64,000 bases of DNA from Myxococcales bacterium (lineage in GTDB: Bacteria > Myxococcota_A > Polyangia > Nannocystales > Nannocystaceae). Below, in pieces: positions 6,200 through 14,936 of this stretch. The position numbers were made by a program, and so were the translations under genes. Position 1 is the first letter of the stretch, and each line of letters starts with the position of its first letter. Below the pieces are notes generated by a model. The model was not told where the DNA came from. It saw only the letters and a list, made by a program, of their open reading frames with translations, and made no database searches. The stretch spans positions 186,001 to 250,000 of the forward strand of contig JACKDU010000001.1 of assembly GCA_020633335.1 (NCBI GenBank). The letters run 5' to 3'.

Positions 6200-8548
6200 T
6201 CAGAGGCTCTGGCGGCGGGAGACCATCGTGATGTCGCCGCCGTGGGAGGCGACGTGGTCGGGTGGTCGGGCGGCCTTGAGCGCCTCGCTCGCGGGGGCGT
6301 CGGGGAGGCCGTCGGCGAGGTCCCAGAGCGTGAATTCGGTTGGGCCGGGGGCTGCGAGGATCAGGGCGATCTCGACGCCCTCGGGGGGGATGCCGATGAC
6401 GCCGTGGCAGCGGGCGTCGGGGTAGTCCTCGCGGCGGCGCTCGGGGTAGGGGCCGAGGGTGGCGCCGTCGATCGCGATCGCCCGGACGCCGGCCTCGTCG
6501 GGGATCAGGAGGGCCGCTCGGCGGGCGCCGCGGGGGGAGCGGAGGCGGAGGCGGAGGAGCCTACCCCAAGGGCCAGGCTCGTCGGCGAGGAGCGTGAGCT
6601 CCGGGGGGGCGAGGTCGTCGGCGAGGTCGAGGTCGGCGGCCGGGGCGATGTAGCTCTCGTCGTCGTCGCCGGACCAGGGGAAGCTCGGGGCGGGGGCGTC
6701 GGCGAACTCGGCGGCCGCGCGGACGCTCGCTGGCAGGCCGCCCGCGCGCTCGGCGATCAGCCAGCGGCTCTCGCCCGCGTCGGCGTCGCGGTGGAGGGTG
6801 TAGCTCAGGCGTCGCGGCCGGGTCGGCGAGTGGGCGGGGGCGAGGGCGGCGACCAGGCCGGCGCCGGCGACCAGGACGGCCGCGAGGGCGAGGACCAGGC
6901 GTCGCTGGCGGGCCGGCGCGGCCGCCCAGATCGGCGCCAGGAGGCCCGCGAGGAGGGCGAGGGGGGCGAGCGCGAGGGCGCCGCCGTGGCGGCCGAGGCC
7001 GAAGATGTCCTCGACCCGGAGCGCGGCCTGCAGCCAGAGGTAGGCCGGCGCGAGGAGGCCGAGGTAGATCGCCGCCGAGGGCAGGCGGCGGCCGCCAGCG
7101 AGGGCGAGGGCGATCGCCGCGATCACGACCTGGACGGCGATCGCCGGGAGGAGGGCGACGACCGCCCCGGGCGCGACGATCGCGACGATCAGATCGAGGA
7201 GGGCGAGGGCGATCCAGGCCCCGGCCCAGAGGGCGAGCGGCGAGGTGCGGCCGGCGAGGCGCCCCGCGATCGCCCCGCCGACCGCGAGCACCAGGGTCCA
7301 GAGGGCGACCCGCGGGGTCAGGGGCGCGGCGTAGGAGGCCGCCTCGGCGCCGGCGATCACCGCCAGCAACCAGGCGGCCGCGGCCCCCGGCGCGAGCGCG
7401 CCGACGACGATGATCGGCCACGACGCGAGCCCCCAGAGCCAGCGCCCCGGGGTCGCCTCCCGGCGGCGGAGGCGGGCGACGATCGCCAGGAGGGCGCCGA
7501 GGAGGACGAGGGCGATCCAGGGGATCGCCGCCGCCGGGCAGCTCCAGAGCGCGCGGCCGCCGAGGTCGAGGTAGACCCGATCGCCGGCGCCGTCGATCGC
7601 CGGGCGATCGAGGCTGTCGAGGGCGGCGATCGCCGCGAGCGCGCTCTCGCCGAGGTGCTGGATCGACCGGGGATCGACCGCCTCGAGGCGATCGATGGGC
7701 GTGTGGTAGGGAGCCTTGTCCTCGCCGATCCCGAGGTCGAGGGCGAAGATCCCCGCGCGGTCGTAGGCCGAGAAGTCGGTGTCGTAGGGGGTCAGGGCGT
7801 AGGCGGTCGCGGTCAACGAGGCCGCGCTCGGGCGCCCGAGCGCGACCGCGAGGGCGGCGATCGCCGGGCCGTTGTCCGCGCTGGTGCGGGTCAGGGTGGC
7901 GAGCCCGTCGTTGCCGCCGCTGTCGAGGTTGAGGGCGAAGACCACGTCGTCGGCCCAGGGGTGCTCGGCGATGAAGGCCTCGGCGCCGAGGAGGCCGTAC
8001 TCCTCGCCGTCGACCAGGAGGAAGATCAGGTCGTGGCGGGTCGAGCCCGGGCCGCGGGCGGCGAGGATCCGCGCGAGCTCGAGGATCACCGCGACCCCCG
8101 AGCCGTCGTCGCCGGCCCCCGGTCCGGAGGCGACCGAGTCGTGGTGGGCCGAGATCAGGATGGCCTTGTGGTCAGGTACGCCGCGCCCGGGGAGGCGGGC
8201 GAGGACGTTGCCGACGCGGCCGCAGGAGGCCGAGCGGCGGCCGCAGCCGGTGATCGACTGGATCTCGGGATCGAGGCCGGCGCGGCGGAGGGCGTCGGCC
8301 AGGCGCCCCTGGACCGCGGCCCCGGCCGCGGAGCCGAGCGGGTGGGGGCGCTGGTCGCCGAGGACCTCCGCGAGCCCGGCGAGCGCGCGCGCGCTCGAGA
8401 ACTCGGCGGGCGCCGCCTCGAGGCCGCGGGCCGCCGGCGGCACCAGGGCGGCCAGGACCCCGGCGAGCGCGAGGCCGACGAGCGCGAGGGCGATCGCCAG
8501 CCCCGCCCGCGGCGATCGCTCGGAAGCCGGGGCCGGGGCGCCGTCCAT
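6200..8548 (-). CDS. Membrane-anchored M28 family metallopeptidase
   Basis: 782 residues. One N-terminal membrane helix (about 16-38) precedes an M28 di-zinc aminopeptidase domain. Likely metal and catalytic residues are His135/Asp137 (AHHD), Asp147 (GAGDD), Glu182/Glu183 (DGEEYG), Asp209 (NLDSGG) and His282 (YHTPID). A C-terminal half of about 380 residues has eight or so hydrophobic segments. This layout resembles the ERMP1/Fxna type of multi-pass M28 peptidase, so peptide or amino-acyl hydrolysis at the outer face of the inner membrane is likely. ATG 8548 follows a TATCAT hexamer by 9 nt with no Shine-Dalgarno. The gene carries two of the dispersed 20-bp dyads (6559-6578 and 8158-8177). 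Confidence 0.87.
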   Translation of the reverse strand: MDGAPAPASERSPRAGLAIALALVGLALAGVLAALVPPAARGLEAAPAEFSSARALAGLAEVLGDQRPHPLGSAAGAAVQGRLADALRRAGLDPEIQSITGCGRRSASCGRVGNVLARLPGRGVPDHKAILISAHHDSVASGPGAGDDGSGVAVILELARILAARGPGSTRHDLIFLLVDGEEYGLLGAEAFIAEHPWADDVVFALNLDSGGNDGLATLTRTSADNGPAIAALAVALGRPSAASLTATAYALTPYDTDFSAYDRAGIFALDLGIGEDKAPYHTPIDRLEAVDPRSIQHLGESALAAIAALDSLDRPAIDGAGDRVYLDLGGRALWSCPAAAIPWIALVLLGALLAIVARLRRREATPGRWLWGLASWPIIVVGALAPGAAAAWLLAVIAGAEAASYAAPLTPRVALWTLVLAVGGAIAGRLAGRTSPLALWAGAWIALALLDLIVAIVAPGAVVALLPAIAVQVVIAAIALALAGGRRLPSAAIYLGLLAPAYLWLQAALRVEDIFGLGRHGGALALAPLALLAGLLAPIWAAAPARQRRLVLALAAVLVAGAGLVAALAPAHSPTRPRRLSYTLHRDADAGESRWLIAERAGGLPASVRAAAEFADAPAPSFPWSGDDDESYIAPAADLDLADDLAPPELTLLADEPGPWGRLLRLRLRSPRGARRAALLIPDEAGVRAIAIDGATLGPYPERRREDYPDARCHGVIGIPPEGVEIALILAAPGPTEFTLWDLADGLPDAPASEALKAARPPDHVASHGGDITMVSRRQSL

Positions 8549-8557
8549 GGCCCGGCA

Positions 8558-8563
8558 ATGATA
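8558..8563 (-). promoter_or_regulatory. -10-like TATCAT before the M28 gene
   Basis: On the minus strand TATCAT ends 9 nt before ATG 8548. The GCTATCATT context is the same as the one before the lipoprotein start at 50408. Confidence 0.4.
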
Positions 8564-8616
8564 GCCGCGCCACGCCGCCGCCGGGTCGGCTAATGTCGAC
8601 GGCCGGAGAACCGACG

Positions 8617-9333
8617 ATGACGACGAAGACGATCCACTCCTCGGCGGCTGGCGGCTGGCTCGCGGCCCTCGCCCTCGCCCTCGGCGCCCCCGCCTGCGAC
8701 AAGGGCGACGACGACACGGGCGGCACCAACAACACGAGCAAGGGGAGCGCGAGCGCGTCGGCCTCGTCGGGCGGCTCGTCGAGCTCGACCGGCGTCGACC
8801 CCTCGCTCCAGTGGTACTCGACCTGCGGCGATCCGGTCTGCAGCGGCTACAACGGCCCCTGGGACGGGGTCCCGGCCTGCGCCGCCGATCAGAAGGAGAG
8901 CTACTCCTGCGCCGAGGCGGGGATCGAGTGCGACTTCATGAACGAGTGCAACGCCCGCCTCCGCTGCGCGAGCGCCGATCCCAAGCTCCAGGAGGGCGGC
9001 TGCCCGATCTCCCGGGCGCGCTTCAAGGAGGGGATCGACTACGTCGACGGCGAGGCCCGCGAGGGCTACTACCGCCAGCTCCTCGACCTCAAGCTGGCGA
9101 CCTACCAGTACCGCGGCGCGCCGACGCCCCGCACCCACCTCGGCGTGATCCTCGAGGACGACCCCGCCGGCGTCTGGGTCGACGGCGCCAACGATCGCGT
9201 CGACCTCTACGGCTACACCAGCCTGGCGATCGCCGGGGTCCAGAGCCAGGCGGACGAGCTGGCGGCGCTGCGGGGCGAGCTGAAGGCGCTGCGGGCCGAG
9301 CTGGCGGCGGTCAAGGCCGGTCGCTGCGAGTAG
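8617..9333 (+). CDS. Lipoprotein with C-terminal S74-chaperone-like segment
   Basis: 238 residues from ATG 8617, which has GGAG at 8605-8608 with 8-nt spacing; ATG 8593 is an alternative. The signal peptide ends in a lipobox at APAC, then comes an Asp/Gly/Ser linker and a Cys-rich region. The C-terminal 85 residues (YRGAPTPRTHLGVILED, then VDLYGYTSLAIAGVQS and a coiled coil DELAALRGELKALRAEL) resemble the intramolecular chaperone (peptidase S74, endosialidase-type) tail that trimerises fibre proteins. If real, the protein would be a surface-anchored trimer. The S74 match is by eye and the catalytic residues are not certain. Confidence 0.65.
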   Translation: MTTKTIHSSAAGGWLAALALALGAPACDKGDDDTGGTNNTSKGSASASASSGGSSSSTGVDPSLQWYSTCGDPVCSGYNGPWDGVPACAADQKESYSCAEAGIECDFMNECNARLRCASADPKLQEGGCPISRARFKEGIDYVDGEAREGYYRQLLDLKLATYQYRGAPTPRTHLGVILEDDPAGVWVDGANDRVDLYGYTSLAIAGVQSQADELAALRGELKALRAELAAVKAGRCE

Positions 9334-9350
9334 CGCGGGGCGTCCGTCGA

Positions 9351-9370
9351 AGCTGCCCCTTGGGACATGT
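9351..9370. repeat. Dispersed 20-bp dyad
   Basis: AGCTGCCC-CTTG-GGACATGT matches 13 of 16 arm positions of the consensus. It lies in the short space between two convergent gene ends. Confidence 0.5.
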
Positions 9371-9390
9371 AGTGTGGCGCCGCTACCCGC

Positions 9391-11049
9391 TCAGGGGATC
9401 GGCGTCACCGCCTCGCAGGCCGAGACCACGTCGTCGAGCACGCCGGCGAAGGTCGCCGCCATCGACCCGGCGCAGATGTCCTGGGTGAGCCCGCGCTCGC
9501 CGAAGGAGCGGACGATCGAGGTGATCCGCCGCCCGGGCGCGGCGGTCCCGTAGGGGCCGGTGCAGAGGGTCTTCGGCATCTCGAAGACCCCCTGGTCGCC
9601 GATGATCGCCAGCATCAGGAGGCGCGACGCGTCGCCGCCGACGGCCTCCATGTAGAGGTCGTGGATCTCGACCATCCACGCCTTGACGTAGTCCTGGGTG
9701 TCCTCGTCGGTGATCATGACGACGAAGAGGAGCGAGTCGTCGCGGAGGAAGCCCTCGTTGGCCGGGTCGAGGAGGGCGAGGGCGCCGTTGAGCGCGGTGT
9801 GCTCGTCGACCCCCGAGCGGGTCGCGCCGATGCAGGCGAATTGCTCCTCGAGGAGCGGCGAGGGCCCGACGATCCAGCGCTGGCCCTCGGGGAGCCCGCA
9901 ATCGGTCTCCGGCGACTCGGGCTCGACCGGGAAGCCGGAGTGGGTGTGGAGGAGCGAGACCCCGGGCTCGCTGGTGACGACGCCGACGTGGAAGTCCTCG
10001 ACGTCAGTGAGCTCGGCGAGGAGGGCGTCGGTGAACTCGGCGAAGACCGGCGGCTCGCCGCCGAGGCCCGAGAGCGCGGCCTGCTCGTCCTTCATCGAGA
10101 GCGAGCCGTCGATCACGAAGAGCACGTCGATCCGCTTGCAGCCCTCGGGCTGCGGGAGGTCGGGGACGTAGTCGCGGTCGTCGCAGGCGCCGATCGCCTG
10201 GTCGGCGAACTTGTCGAGCGCCTTCGGCAGGGCGTTGTAGCGGAGGTCGTAGTGGCGCGAGCGCGGCCCCAGCGAGAGGGCGAAGAGCGGGAGCTCGTCG
10301 GCCTCCTTGCCGTAGGTCATCGTCGCCACCCGCCGGCGATCGCCCTGGCCGACCAGGCGGAGGTAGGCCTCGCTGGTCATCCCGGGGCGGCTGTACATCC
10401 CGCCAAGCTGGTCGTCGCTGCCCGAGAGGAGGAGCGCGAGGCCGGTCGCGTCGTCGGCTGGCCAATCGGCCAGCTCGAGGATCGGGAACATGAGCCCCGA
10501 GAAGATCCAGTCGCCCTCGTCGATGTCGGAGGTGTAGGCGAGCGCGGCCTCCATCCGGCAGTCGAGCGCCTCGAAGGCGGCCGGGTCGACCTCGAAGCCC
10601 TCGCCCCAGGTGAGGATCGGCCCGCCCGGGCAGCCGGGGGGATCGAGCATGAACTCGGTGCCGGCGTTCGGCTGCACCCGCACCCTGGCGCCGGTCTCGG
10701 TGACCAGGCGATCGAAGAGGGCGGCGAGCGCGTCGCGGCTCGGGTAGTTGTAGATCGGCGCCAGCGGGTCCATCACCAGCGACACGTCGATCGCCGGGCA
10801 GAGCACCTCCTTGGGGCCGCCGCTGGTCCCCTCGCTCTCGCCCCCGCTGGCGCTGCCGTCGCTCTCGCTCGCGCTCGCGCTCGCGCCGGTCGTCGACGGG
10901 CCGCTGACGGTCACGGTGGCGATCCCGGTGGTCTCGCCGGCGCTGGCGCTGGCGGAGCCCGACCCGTCGTCGGCGCAGGCGATCAGGGCCAGGGCGGCGG
11001 CGAGGGCCGCGGCGGGGGCGAGCGCGCGTGGACGGCGACGGGGCAACAC
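9391..11049 (-). CDS. von Willebrand factor A-domain lipoprotein
   Basis: 552 residues. The signal peptide has a lipobox at ALIAC, followed by a Ser/Thr/Gly/Ala linker to about residue 80. A first vWA-like domain (IDVSLVMDPLAPIY) is degenerate. The second (about residue 320 on) has an intact MIDAS motif DGSLSM in LFVIDGSLSMKDEQ and the downstream ITDED acidic site, so it probably binds a divalent metal and a protein partner at the cell surface. Only GTG/TTG starts are available. GTG 11049 has AGGG upstream, and a TAGGGT hexamer (11055-11060) ends 5 nt before it. A perfect dyad of the dispersed family lies within it (10456-10475). Confidence 0.8.
   Translation of the reverse strand: MLPRRRPRALAPAAALAAALALIACADDGSGSASASAGETTGIATVTVSGPSTTGASASASESDGSASGGESEGTSGGPKEVLCPAIDVSLVMDPLAPIYNYPSRDALAALFDRLVTETGARVRVQPNAGTEFMLDPPGCPGGPILTWGEGFEVDPAAFEALDCRMEAALAYTSDIDEGDWIFSGLMFPILELADWPADDATGLALLLSGSDDQLGGMYSRPGMTSEAYLRLVGQGDRRRVATMTYGKEADELPLFALSLGPRSRHYDLRYNALPKALDKFADQAIGACDDRDYVPDLPQPEGCKRIDVLFVIDGSLSMKDEQAALSGLGGEPPVFAEFTDALLAELTDVEDFHVGVVTSEPGVSLLHTHSGFPVEPESPETDCGLPEGQRWIVGPSPLLEEQFACIGATRSGVDEHTALNGALALLDPANEGFLRDDSLLFVVMITDEDTQDYVKAWMVEIHDLYMEAVGGDASRLLMLAIIGDQGVFEMPKTLCTGPYGTAAPGRRITSIVRSFGERGLTQDICAGSMAATFAGVLDDVVSACEAVTPIP
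10456..10475. repeat. Dispersed 20-bp dyad, perfect inner arms
   Basis: GGCTGGCC-AATC-GGCCAGCT matches 11 of 16 arm positions of the consensus, with perfect 7-nt self-complementary inner arms. It is inside the vWA gene. Confidence 0.4.
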
Positions 11050-11106
11050 CGATCACCCTACACGATCGCCGACGCGAGCGCCCGCGGGGGCGCGAGCTCG
11101 CCGCGC

Positions 11107-13167
11107 CTAGGCGGCGACGCCCGGGAGCGCGGCCCCGCGGCGGGCGATCATCGCCCCGAGCGCGAGGGCGAGGCGCGGCTGGGCGTGGAGCACCGCGAGG
11201 AGGGCGCCCTGGCCGATCTCGTAGACCACCGCGCCCTCGAGCGCCCGCACCGTCGCCCCCCGCTTGCCGTCGCCGAGGGCCGCGAGCTCGCCGAAGAGCG
11301 CGCCCGATCGGAGGACGCCGAGCCGGCGATCGCGGCCGTCGGCGCCGCGGCGGACGACCTCGACCTGACCGCTGGCGACGACGAAGATCGACTCGCCGAC
11401 CTCGCCCTGGCGGACCAGGCGTTGGTGGTGGATCGCGTCGATCCGGCGGGCGGCGGCCGCCAGCCAGCGGCGCTCGGCGTCGCCGAGGAGCGCGAGCTCG
11501 GGGGCGGCGGCGAGGGCCTCGCTGACCTCGGCGAGCGCCGGGATCACCGGCGGTCCGGCGTCGCCGTGGCCGTCCGCCCGCTGGAGCTCCTCCCAGCGCC
11601 GGCGGTCGCCGACCATCAGCGCCTCGAGGAGGCTCGCCGAGGGCGGCACGCACTCGTCGCCGGTGAAGTCGATGAGGCCACGCGCCCGCGCCCACTCGGC
11701 GACGTGGTTCATCGACGCGCGGTAGAGCCGGCAGGCCGCCGGGAAGAGCCCGTCCTGATCGCCGAAGAGCGCGCTGAGGCGGGCGGGCACCCGGGCGCCG
11801 CCGAGGAAGGGGAGCTGGCCGCAGCGGTGCCAGCGGAGCTCCTCGGCGGTCGCCTCCGGGAGCGCGCCGAGCTCGGGGAAGGCCTCGCCCGCGCGCCCGA
11901 GGACGGCCCGCTCGGCGTCGCGGAAGACCCGGTGCCAGGTCTCCTGGGCGTCGCGCTGGTTGGCGCCGGCGAGGAGCATCGCCGCCTTGAGGTCCTCGTG
12001 GTGGGCCTCGAGGAACGCGCCGATCGCCCGCTCCTTGCGGCGGAGGTTGCCGAGGCCGACCGGGCCGGCGGCCCAGAGCCCGGTGCGCGCCGGGGCGATG
12101 TGGCGCTCGGCCCAGACCCCGCGCCAGGCGTCGACGTCGAGGTGGCGGCGGATCGCCGCGAAGCAGGGGGCGTGGTCGACGGCCGCCCACTCGTCGGCGC
12201 TCAGGAGATCGGGGTGCTGGTCGCGGACCGCCATGGCGATCCCGAGGCCGGTGAGGAGCTCGAGGTAGAGGCCGACCCGGAGGAGCCAGCGGGGATCGGC
12301 GAGGTGGGTGGTGTGGACGTCGAGGTCGCGGCGGATCGCGTCGAGGTAGGCGCGAGCCTTGGCCATGCCGATCGCCAGCACCGGGTACCAGGGGTGGTGC
12401 TCGACCCGGAGATCGTCGCGGCCGAGGGCGCTCGCCTGGGCCGCGAGATCGGCGGGGAGGAGGCGCTCCAGCACCCGCTCGTAGAGCTCGCCGATCCGCC
12501 CGAGGTCGTAGATCTCGACCTCGGCCTGGTCGCCGGCGAGGAGGAGGTCGCCCCGGCGGAGGCCGAGCTCGATCCGCAGGCGGCGGTGGAAGTGGGCGCG
12601 GAGCTCGAAGGCGCCCGCCCGCGCGGCCGCGAGGAGGGCGGCGCGGGGGACCACGGCGACCGCCCGCAGGCGCCCGGGCGCGAGGACGAGCGGCTCGAGC
12701 ACCGGGCCGCGCGGGCCCTGGGTGAGGCGCTGGAGGGCGAGGGGGCCGCAGGCGCCGGTGAGCGGGCGATCGTCGGCGCCGCAGGGATCGAGGAGGGTCG
12801 CCCGCATCTCGACCTCGAGGCCGTCGATCTCGGCGGGGACCTCGAGGTCGAAGAGGAGCCAGAGCTCCTGGCCGCCGTCGGGGTTGTCATCCGCGTCGGC
12901 GTCGGCGCGCGAGTCGATGTAGTCGACGTGCTCGGAGCAGCCGGAGCCGGGGCAGCGGAGCTCGTCGAGGGGGCGACGGCCGGCCTCGAAGGGGATGATC
13001 CGGAGGCCAGGGCGGGCCGGCTCGGCGTCGCCGCCGGCCGCGTCGCCGCGCCCCGCGTCGTCGGCCGCCAGGCTCTCCTCGAGGAGGCGGCGGCGCTCCG
13101 CCGGCGGGAGGGCGCGGAGGGCGTCGCGCCAGAGGTCGACCAGCGAGGGGGTGAGCAGCGTCGTCAT
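11107..13167 (-). CDS. Large protein with C-terminal cyclic-nucleotide-binding domain
   Basis: About 686 residues from ATG 13167, which has GAGG 5 nt upstream; ATG 13218 would add 17 residues and lacks a ribosome site. The last 120 residues are a cNMP/Crp-like beta-roll (IFVVASGQVEVVRRGADG, then GALFGELAALGDGKRGATVRA with the phosphate-binding FGE motif). No DNA-binding helix-turn-helix follows. The first 550 residues are helical and unrecognised, with CPGSGCSEHVDYIDS near residue 80 as a small Cys-containing patch. It is probably a cytoplasmic sensor or scaffold responding to a cyclic nucleotide or similar ligand. It is divergent from the sigma factor operon. Confidence 0.75.
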   Translation of the reverse strand: MTTLLTPSLVDLWRDALRALPPAERRRLLEESLAADDAGRGDAAGGDAEPARPGLRIIPFEAGRRPLDELRCPGSGCSEHVDYIDSRADADADDNPDGGQELWLLFDLEVPAEIDGLEVEMRATLLDPCGADDRPLTGACGPLALQRLTQGPRGPVLEPLVLAPGRLRAVAVVPRAALLAAARAGAFELRAHFHRRLRIELGLRRGDLLLAGDQAEVEIYDLGRIGELYERVLERLLPADLAAQASALGRDDLRVEHHPWYPVLAIGMAKARAYLDAIRRDLDVHTTHLADPRWLLRVGLYLELLTGLGIAMAVRDQHPDLLSADEWAAVDHAPCFAAIRRHLDVDAWRGVWAERHIAPARTGLWAAGPVGLGNLRRKERAIGAFLEAHHEDLKAAMLLAGANQRDAQETWHRVFRDAERAVLGRAGEAFPELGALPEATAEELRWHRCGQLPFLGGARVPARLSALFGDQDGLFPAACRLYRASMNHVAEWARARGLIDFTGDECVPPSASLLEALMVGDRRRWEELQRADGHGDAGPPVIPALAEVSEALAAAPELALLGDAERRWLAAAARRIDAIHHQRLVRQGEVGESIFVVASGQVEVVRRGADGRDRRLGVLRSGALFGELAALGDGKRGATVRALEGAVVYEIGQGALLAVLHAQPRLALALGAMIARRGAALPGVAA

Positions 13168-13376
13168 GCCGACCTCGCGTTGCACCCCGGTCGCCACCGG
13201 CCCCGCGGCGGTGATCATTGAGGAATTTGCGCGCTCGCCGGGTGCGCGCGGGGTCGGCCGGATGCGCGCTCATCGGCCGCGCATCACCCCCGCGCGCGCC
13301 CCGAGCGGGGCCGCGGAGCCCCTGGTGGCGGGTCTGCGGGGGATCCGCAGAGATCGAGCAGAGGCGGCCGAGGCGC

Positions 13377-13382
13377 GATACC
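13377..13382 (+). promoter_or_regulatory. -10-like GATACC before the ECF sigma gene
   Basis: GATACC ends 9 nt before GTG 13392. It helps choose that start over the longer reading that begins at 13218. Confidence 0.35.
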
Positions 13383-13391
13383 CTGCGCGCC

Positions 13392-13991
13392 GTGACCGGC
13401 GGCCGGATCGACAACGAGCGCGAGGTCGTCCGGCGGGCGGCCGCCGGCGACGTCCGGGCGTTCGAGACGATCTACCGGACCTACGCCCCGGTCCTCTTCT
13501 CCTATGTCCTGGTGCCGATGCTCGGCGACCGCGACGACGCCCAGGACTGCCTGCGCGACACCTTCCTCTCCGCCCACAAGCACATCGCCAACTTCCAGTG
13601 GCAGGAGTCGGGGATCTACCCCTGGCTCAAGACGATGGCCAAGAACAAGGCGCGCGATCTGCTGCGGGCGTCGGGTCGCCGTCAGCGCCTGCGGGGGGCC
13701 TTCGCCGAGCACAGCGATCACGTCACGGAGGAGGCGAAGAACCCGGCCGAGGAGGCGCTCCAGCGCCAGGCGCTCCGCCAGCGCATCGACGCGATCCTCG
13801 AGACCCTCAACCCGCGCTACGCGACCGTCCTCCGCCTGCGCCTCCTCGAGGATCGGAGCCGCGAGGAGTGCGCCGAGCTCCTCGAGGTCAAGGTCGGGAC
13901 CCTCGACGTCCTCCTCTTTCGCGCCTGCAAGAGCTTCCGGGCCGCCTGCGAGAAGCAGGGCCTGGCGGTCTCCCTCGGGGGTGCTGCATGA
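13392..13991 (+). CDS. ECF-type RNA polymerase sigma factor
   Basis: 199 residues from GTG 13392. Region 2 (REVVRRAAAGDVRAFETIYRTYAPVLFSY, then DAQDCLRDTFLSAHKHI and WLKTMAKNKARDLLR) and region 4 (LNPRYATVLRLRLLEDRSREECAELL) are clear. The upstream 58-codon extension in frame is Arg/Pro/Ala-rich and would run into the promoter of the divergent gene, so I reject it. It probably directs RNA polymerase to its own operon and is held by the membrane protein encoded next. Its stop overlaps a 26-codon micro-ORF (ATGA), so translation may be coupled to the following genes. Confidence 0.9.
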   Translation: MTGGRIDNEREVVRRAAAGDVRAFETIYRTYAPVLFSYVLVPMLGDRDDAQDCLRDTFLSAHKHIANFQWQESGIYPWLKTMAKNKARDLLRASGRRQRLRGAFAEHSDHVTEEAKNPAEEALQRQALRQRIDAILETLNPRYATVLRLRLLEDRSREECAELLEVKVGTLDVLLFRACKSFRAACEKQGLAVSLGGAA

Positions 13992-14068
13992 ATTTCATCC
14001 TCCAGCGTAAGCCGGCCCCGGCGGCCGGCGTTCCGACCCACGACGAGCGACAGGAAGCCGATGTCTGA
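13988..14068 (+). CDS. 26-codon micro-ORF bridging sigma and anti-sigma genes
   Basis: ATG 13988 overlaps the sigma factor stop as ATGA. The ORF stops at 14066-14068, just after the next gene's ATG (14061), so it overlaps both neighbours. The product starts MNFILQRKPAP and has no recognisable domain. It spans the intercistronic gap exactly, so it may serve translational coupling rather than encode a working peptide. It could also be chance. Confidence 0.35.
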   Translation: MNFILQRKPAPAAGVPTHDERQEADV

Positions 14069-14936
14069 CCAGCCCCACGACCGCAAGGCGCGAAAGGACG
14101 CCCCCCGCCAGGTCCTCGACCCGGCCTGGGAGGACGAGCTGCGCGCCGGCCAGGAGCAGGAGGGCGAGGCCGGGAGCGTCGACGCGGAGCTCGCGGTCCT
14201 CCACCTCCTCCGCCACGTCCGCGAGCCCGAGGCGATCGCGGCCCCGGATCTCGACGCGCTCTGGCGCTCGATCGAGCCGGCGATCACCCCGCTCCGCTGG
14301 TACCAGCGGGCGTGGTTCTTCTGGGGCGCGTCGGCGGTGGTCGGCGCGACCGCGGTCCTCCTGGTCCTTCGGACACCTGGCGGCGGCCTCGTCGATCACG
14401 AGGAGTCGGCGCCGAGCCAGCGGGTCGCCGCGAGCTCCGAGGCCGCGCCCGCGGGCGAGCGGGTCGCCCTCGGCGAGCGCGCGCCGACCCAGACGGCGAC
14501 GTCGCGGCCGATGGGGAGCGCCCCGGCGTCGGCGCCCGCCGCCGAGGCGACGCCGAAGTACGACGCGCCCGCCCGCGACGCGGCCGCGGCCACGGCCACG
14601 GCCACGGCCGAGGCCGGCGACGGCGACATGGCCGGAGGGGCAGGTCGGTCGGCGAAGGCGGCGGAGGTCGCCGAGATCGCGGAGGCCGAGCCGGTCGAGG
14701 AGGCCGAGGCGGCGGACGAGCCCGCGCCCGCGCCCCCGCCTGCGCCCGCGCCCCAGCCCATCACCAACGACGCCCCGACCACCCTCGCGGCCGCGCCCTC
14801 AACGGCCGCGATGATCGAGGAGCAGTTCGCCCTCCTCGAGCCCGGCGCCCGCCGGGAGCTCGCTGGCCGCGTCGATCTCGGCCGCGCCCAGGCCCGCGAC
14901 CACCTCCTCGCCACCGCACGCGGAGCGCGATCATGA
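14061..14936 (+). CDS. Membrane anti-sigma-like protein
   Basis: 291 residues with AGGAAG 3 nt before ATG 14061. The N-terminal 80 residues are cytoplasmic-like (DAELAVLHLLRHVREPE, LDALWRSIEPAI), resembling the helical sigma-binding part of anti-sigma factors but without the zinc-finger HxxxCxxC. One membrane helix follows (about 91-105, WFFWGASAVVGATAVLLVL), then a long periplasmic Ala/Pro/Glu-rich region and a C-terminal helix. Its place directly after an ECF sigma gene suggests that it tethers the sigma factor and senses an envelope signal. That role is inferred from context. Its stop overlaps the next start (ATGA). Confidence 0.65.
   Translation: MSDQPHDRKARKDAPRQVLDPAWEDELRAGQEQEGEAGSVDAELAVLHLLRHVREPEAIAAPDLDALWRSIEPAITPLRWYQRAWFFWGASAVVGATAVLLVLRTPGGGLVDHEESAPSQRVAASSEAAPAGERVALGERAPTQTATSRPMGSAPASAPAAEATPKYDAPARDAAAATATATAEAGDGDMAGGAGRSAKAAEVAEIAEAEPVEEAEAADEPAPAPPPAPAPQPITNDAPTTLAAAPSTAAMIEEQFALLEPGARRELAGRVDLGRAQARDHLLATARGARS

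Noticed and set aside
6176..8593. An 805-residue open frame on the plus strand opposite the M28 peptidase
   Set aside because: Its product is low-complexity Gly/Arg/Ala/Glu without domains. High G+C removes stop codons from the antisense frame of a real gene.
9661..13221. A 1186-residue open frame on the plus strand
   Set aside because: It runs antisense across two convincing genes (vWA lipoprotein and cNMP-binding protein), is low-complexity and has no domain.
14361..14380. CTGGTCC-TTC-GGACACC in the anti-sigma-like gene as a dyad site
   Set aside because: The spacer is 3 nt and the outer arms do not pair. It may be a degenerate relative but is too weak to count.
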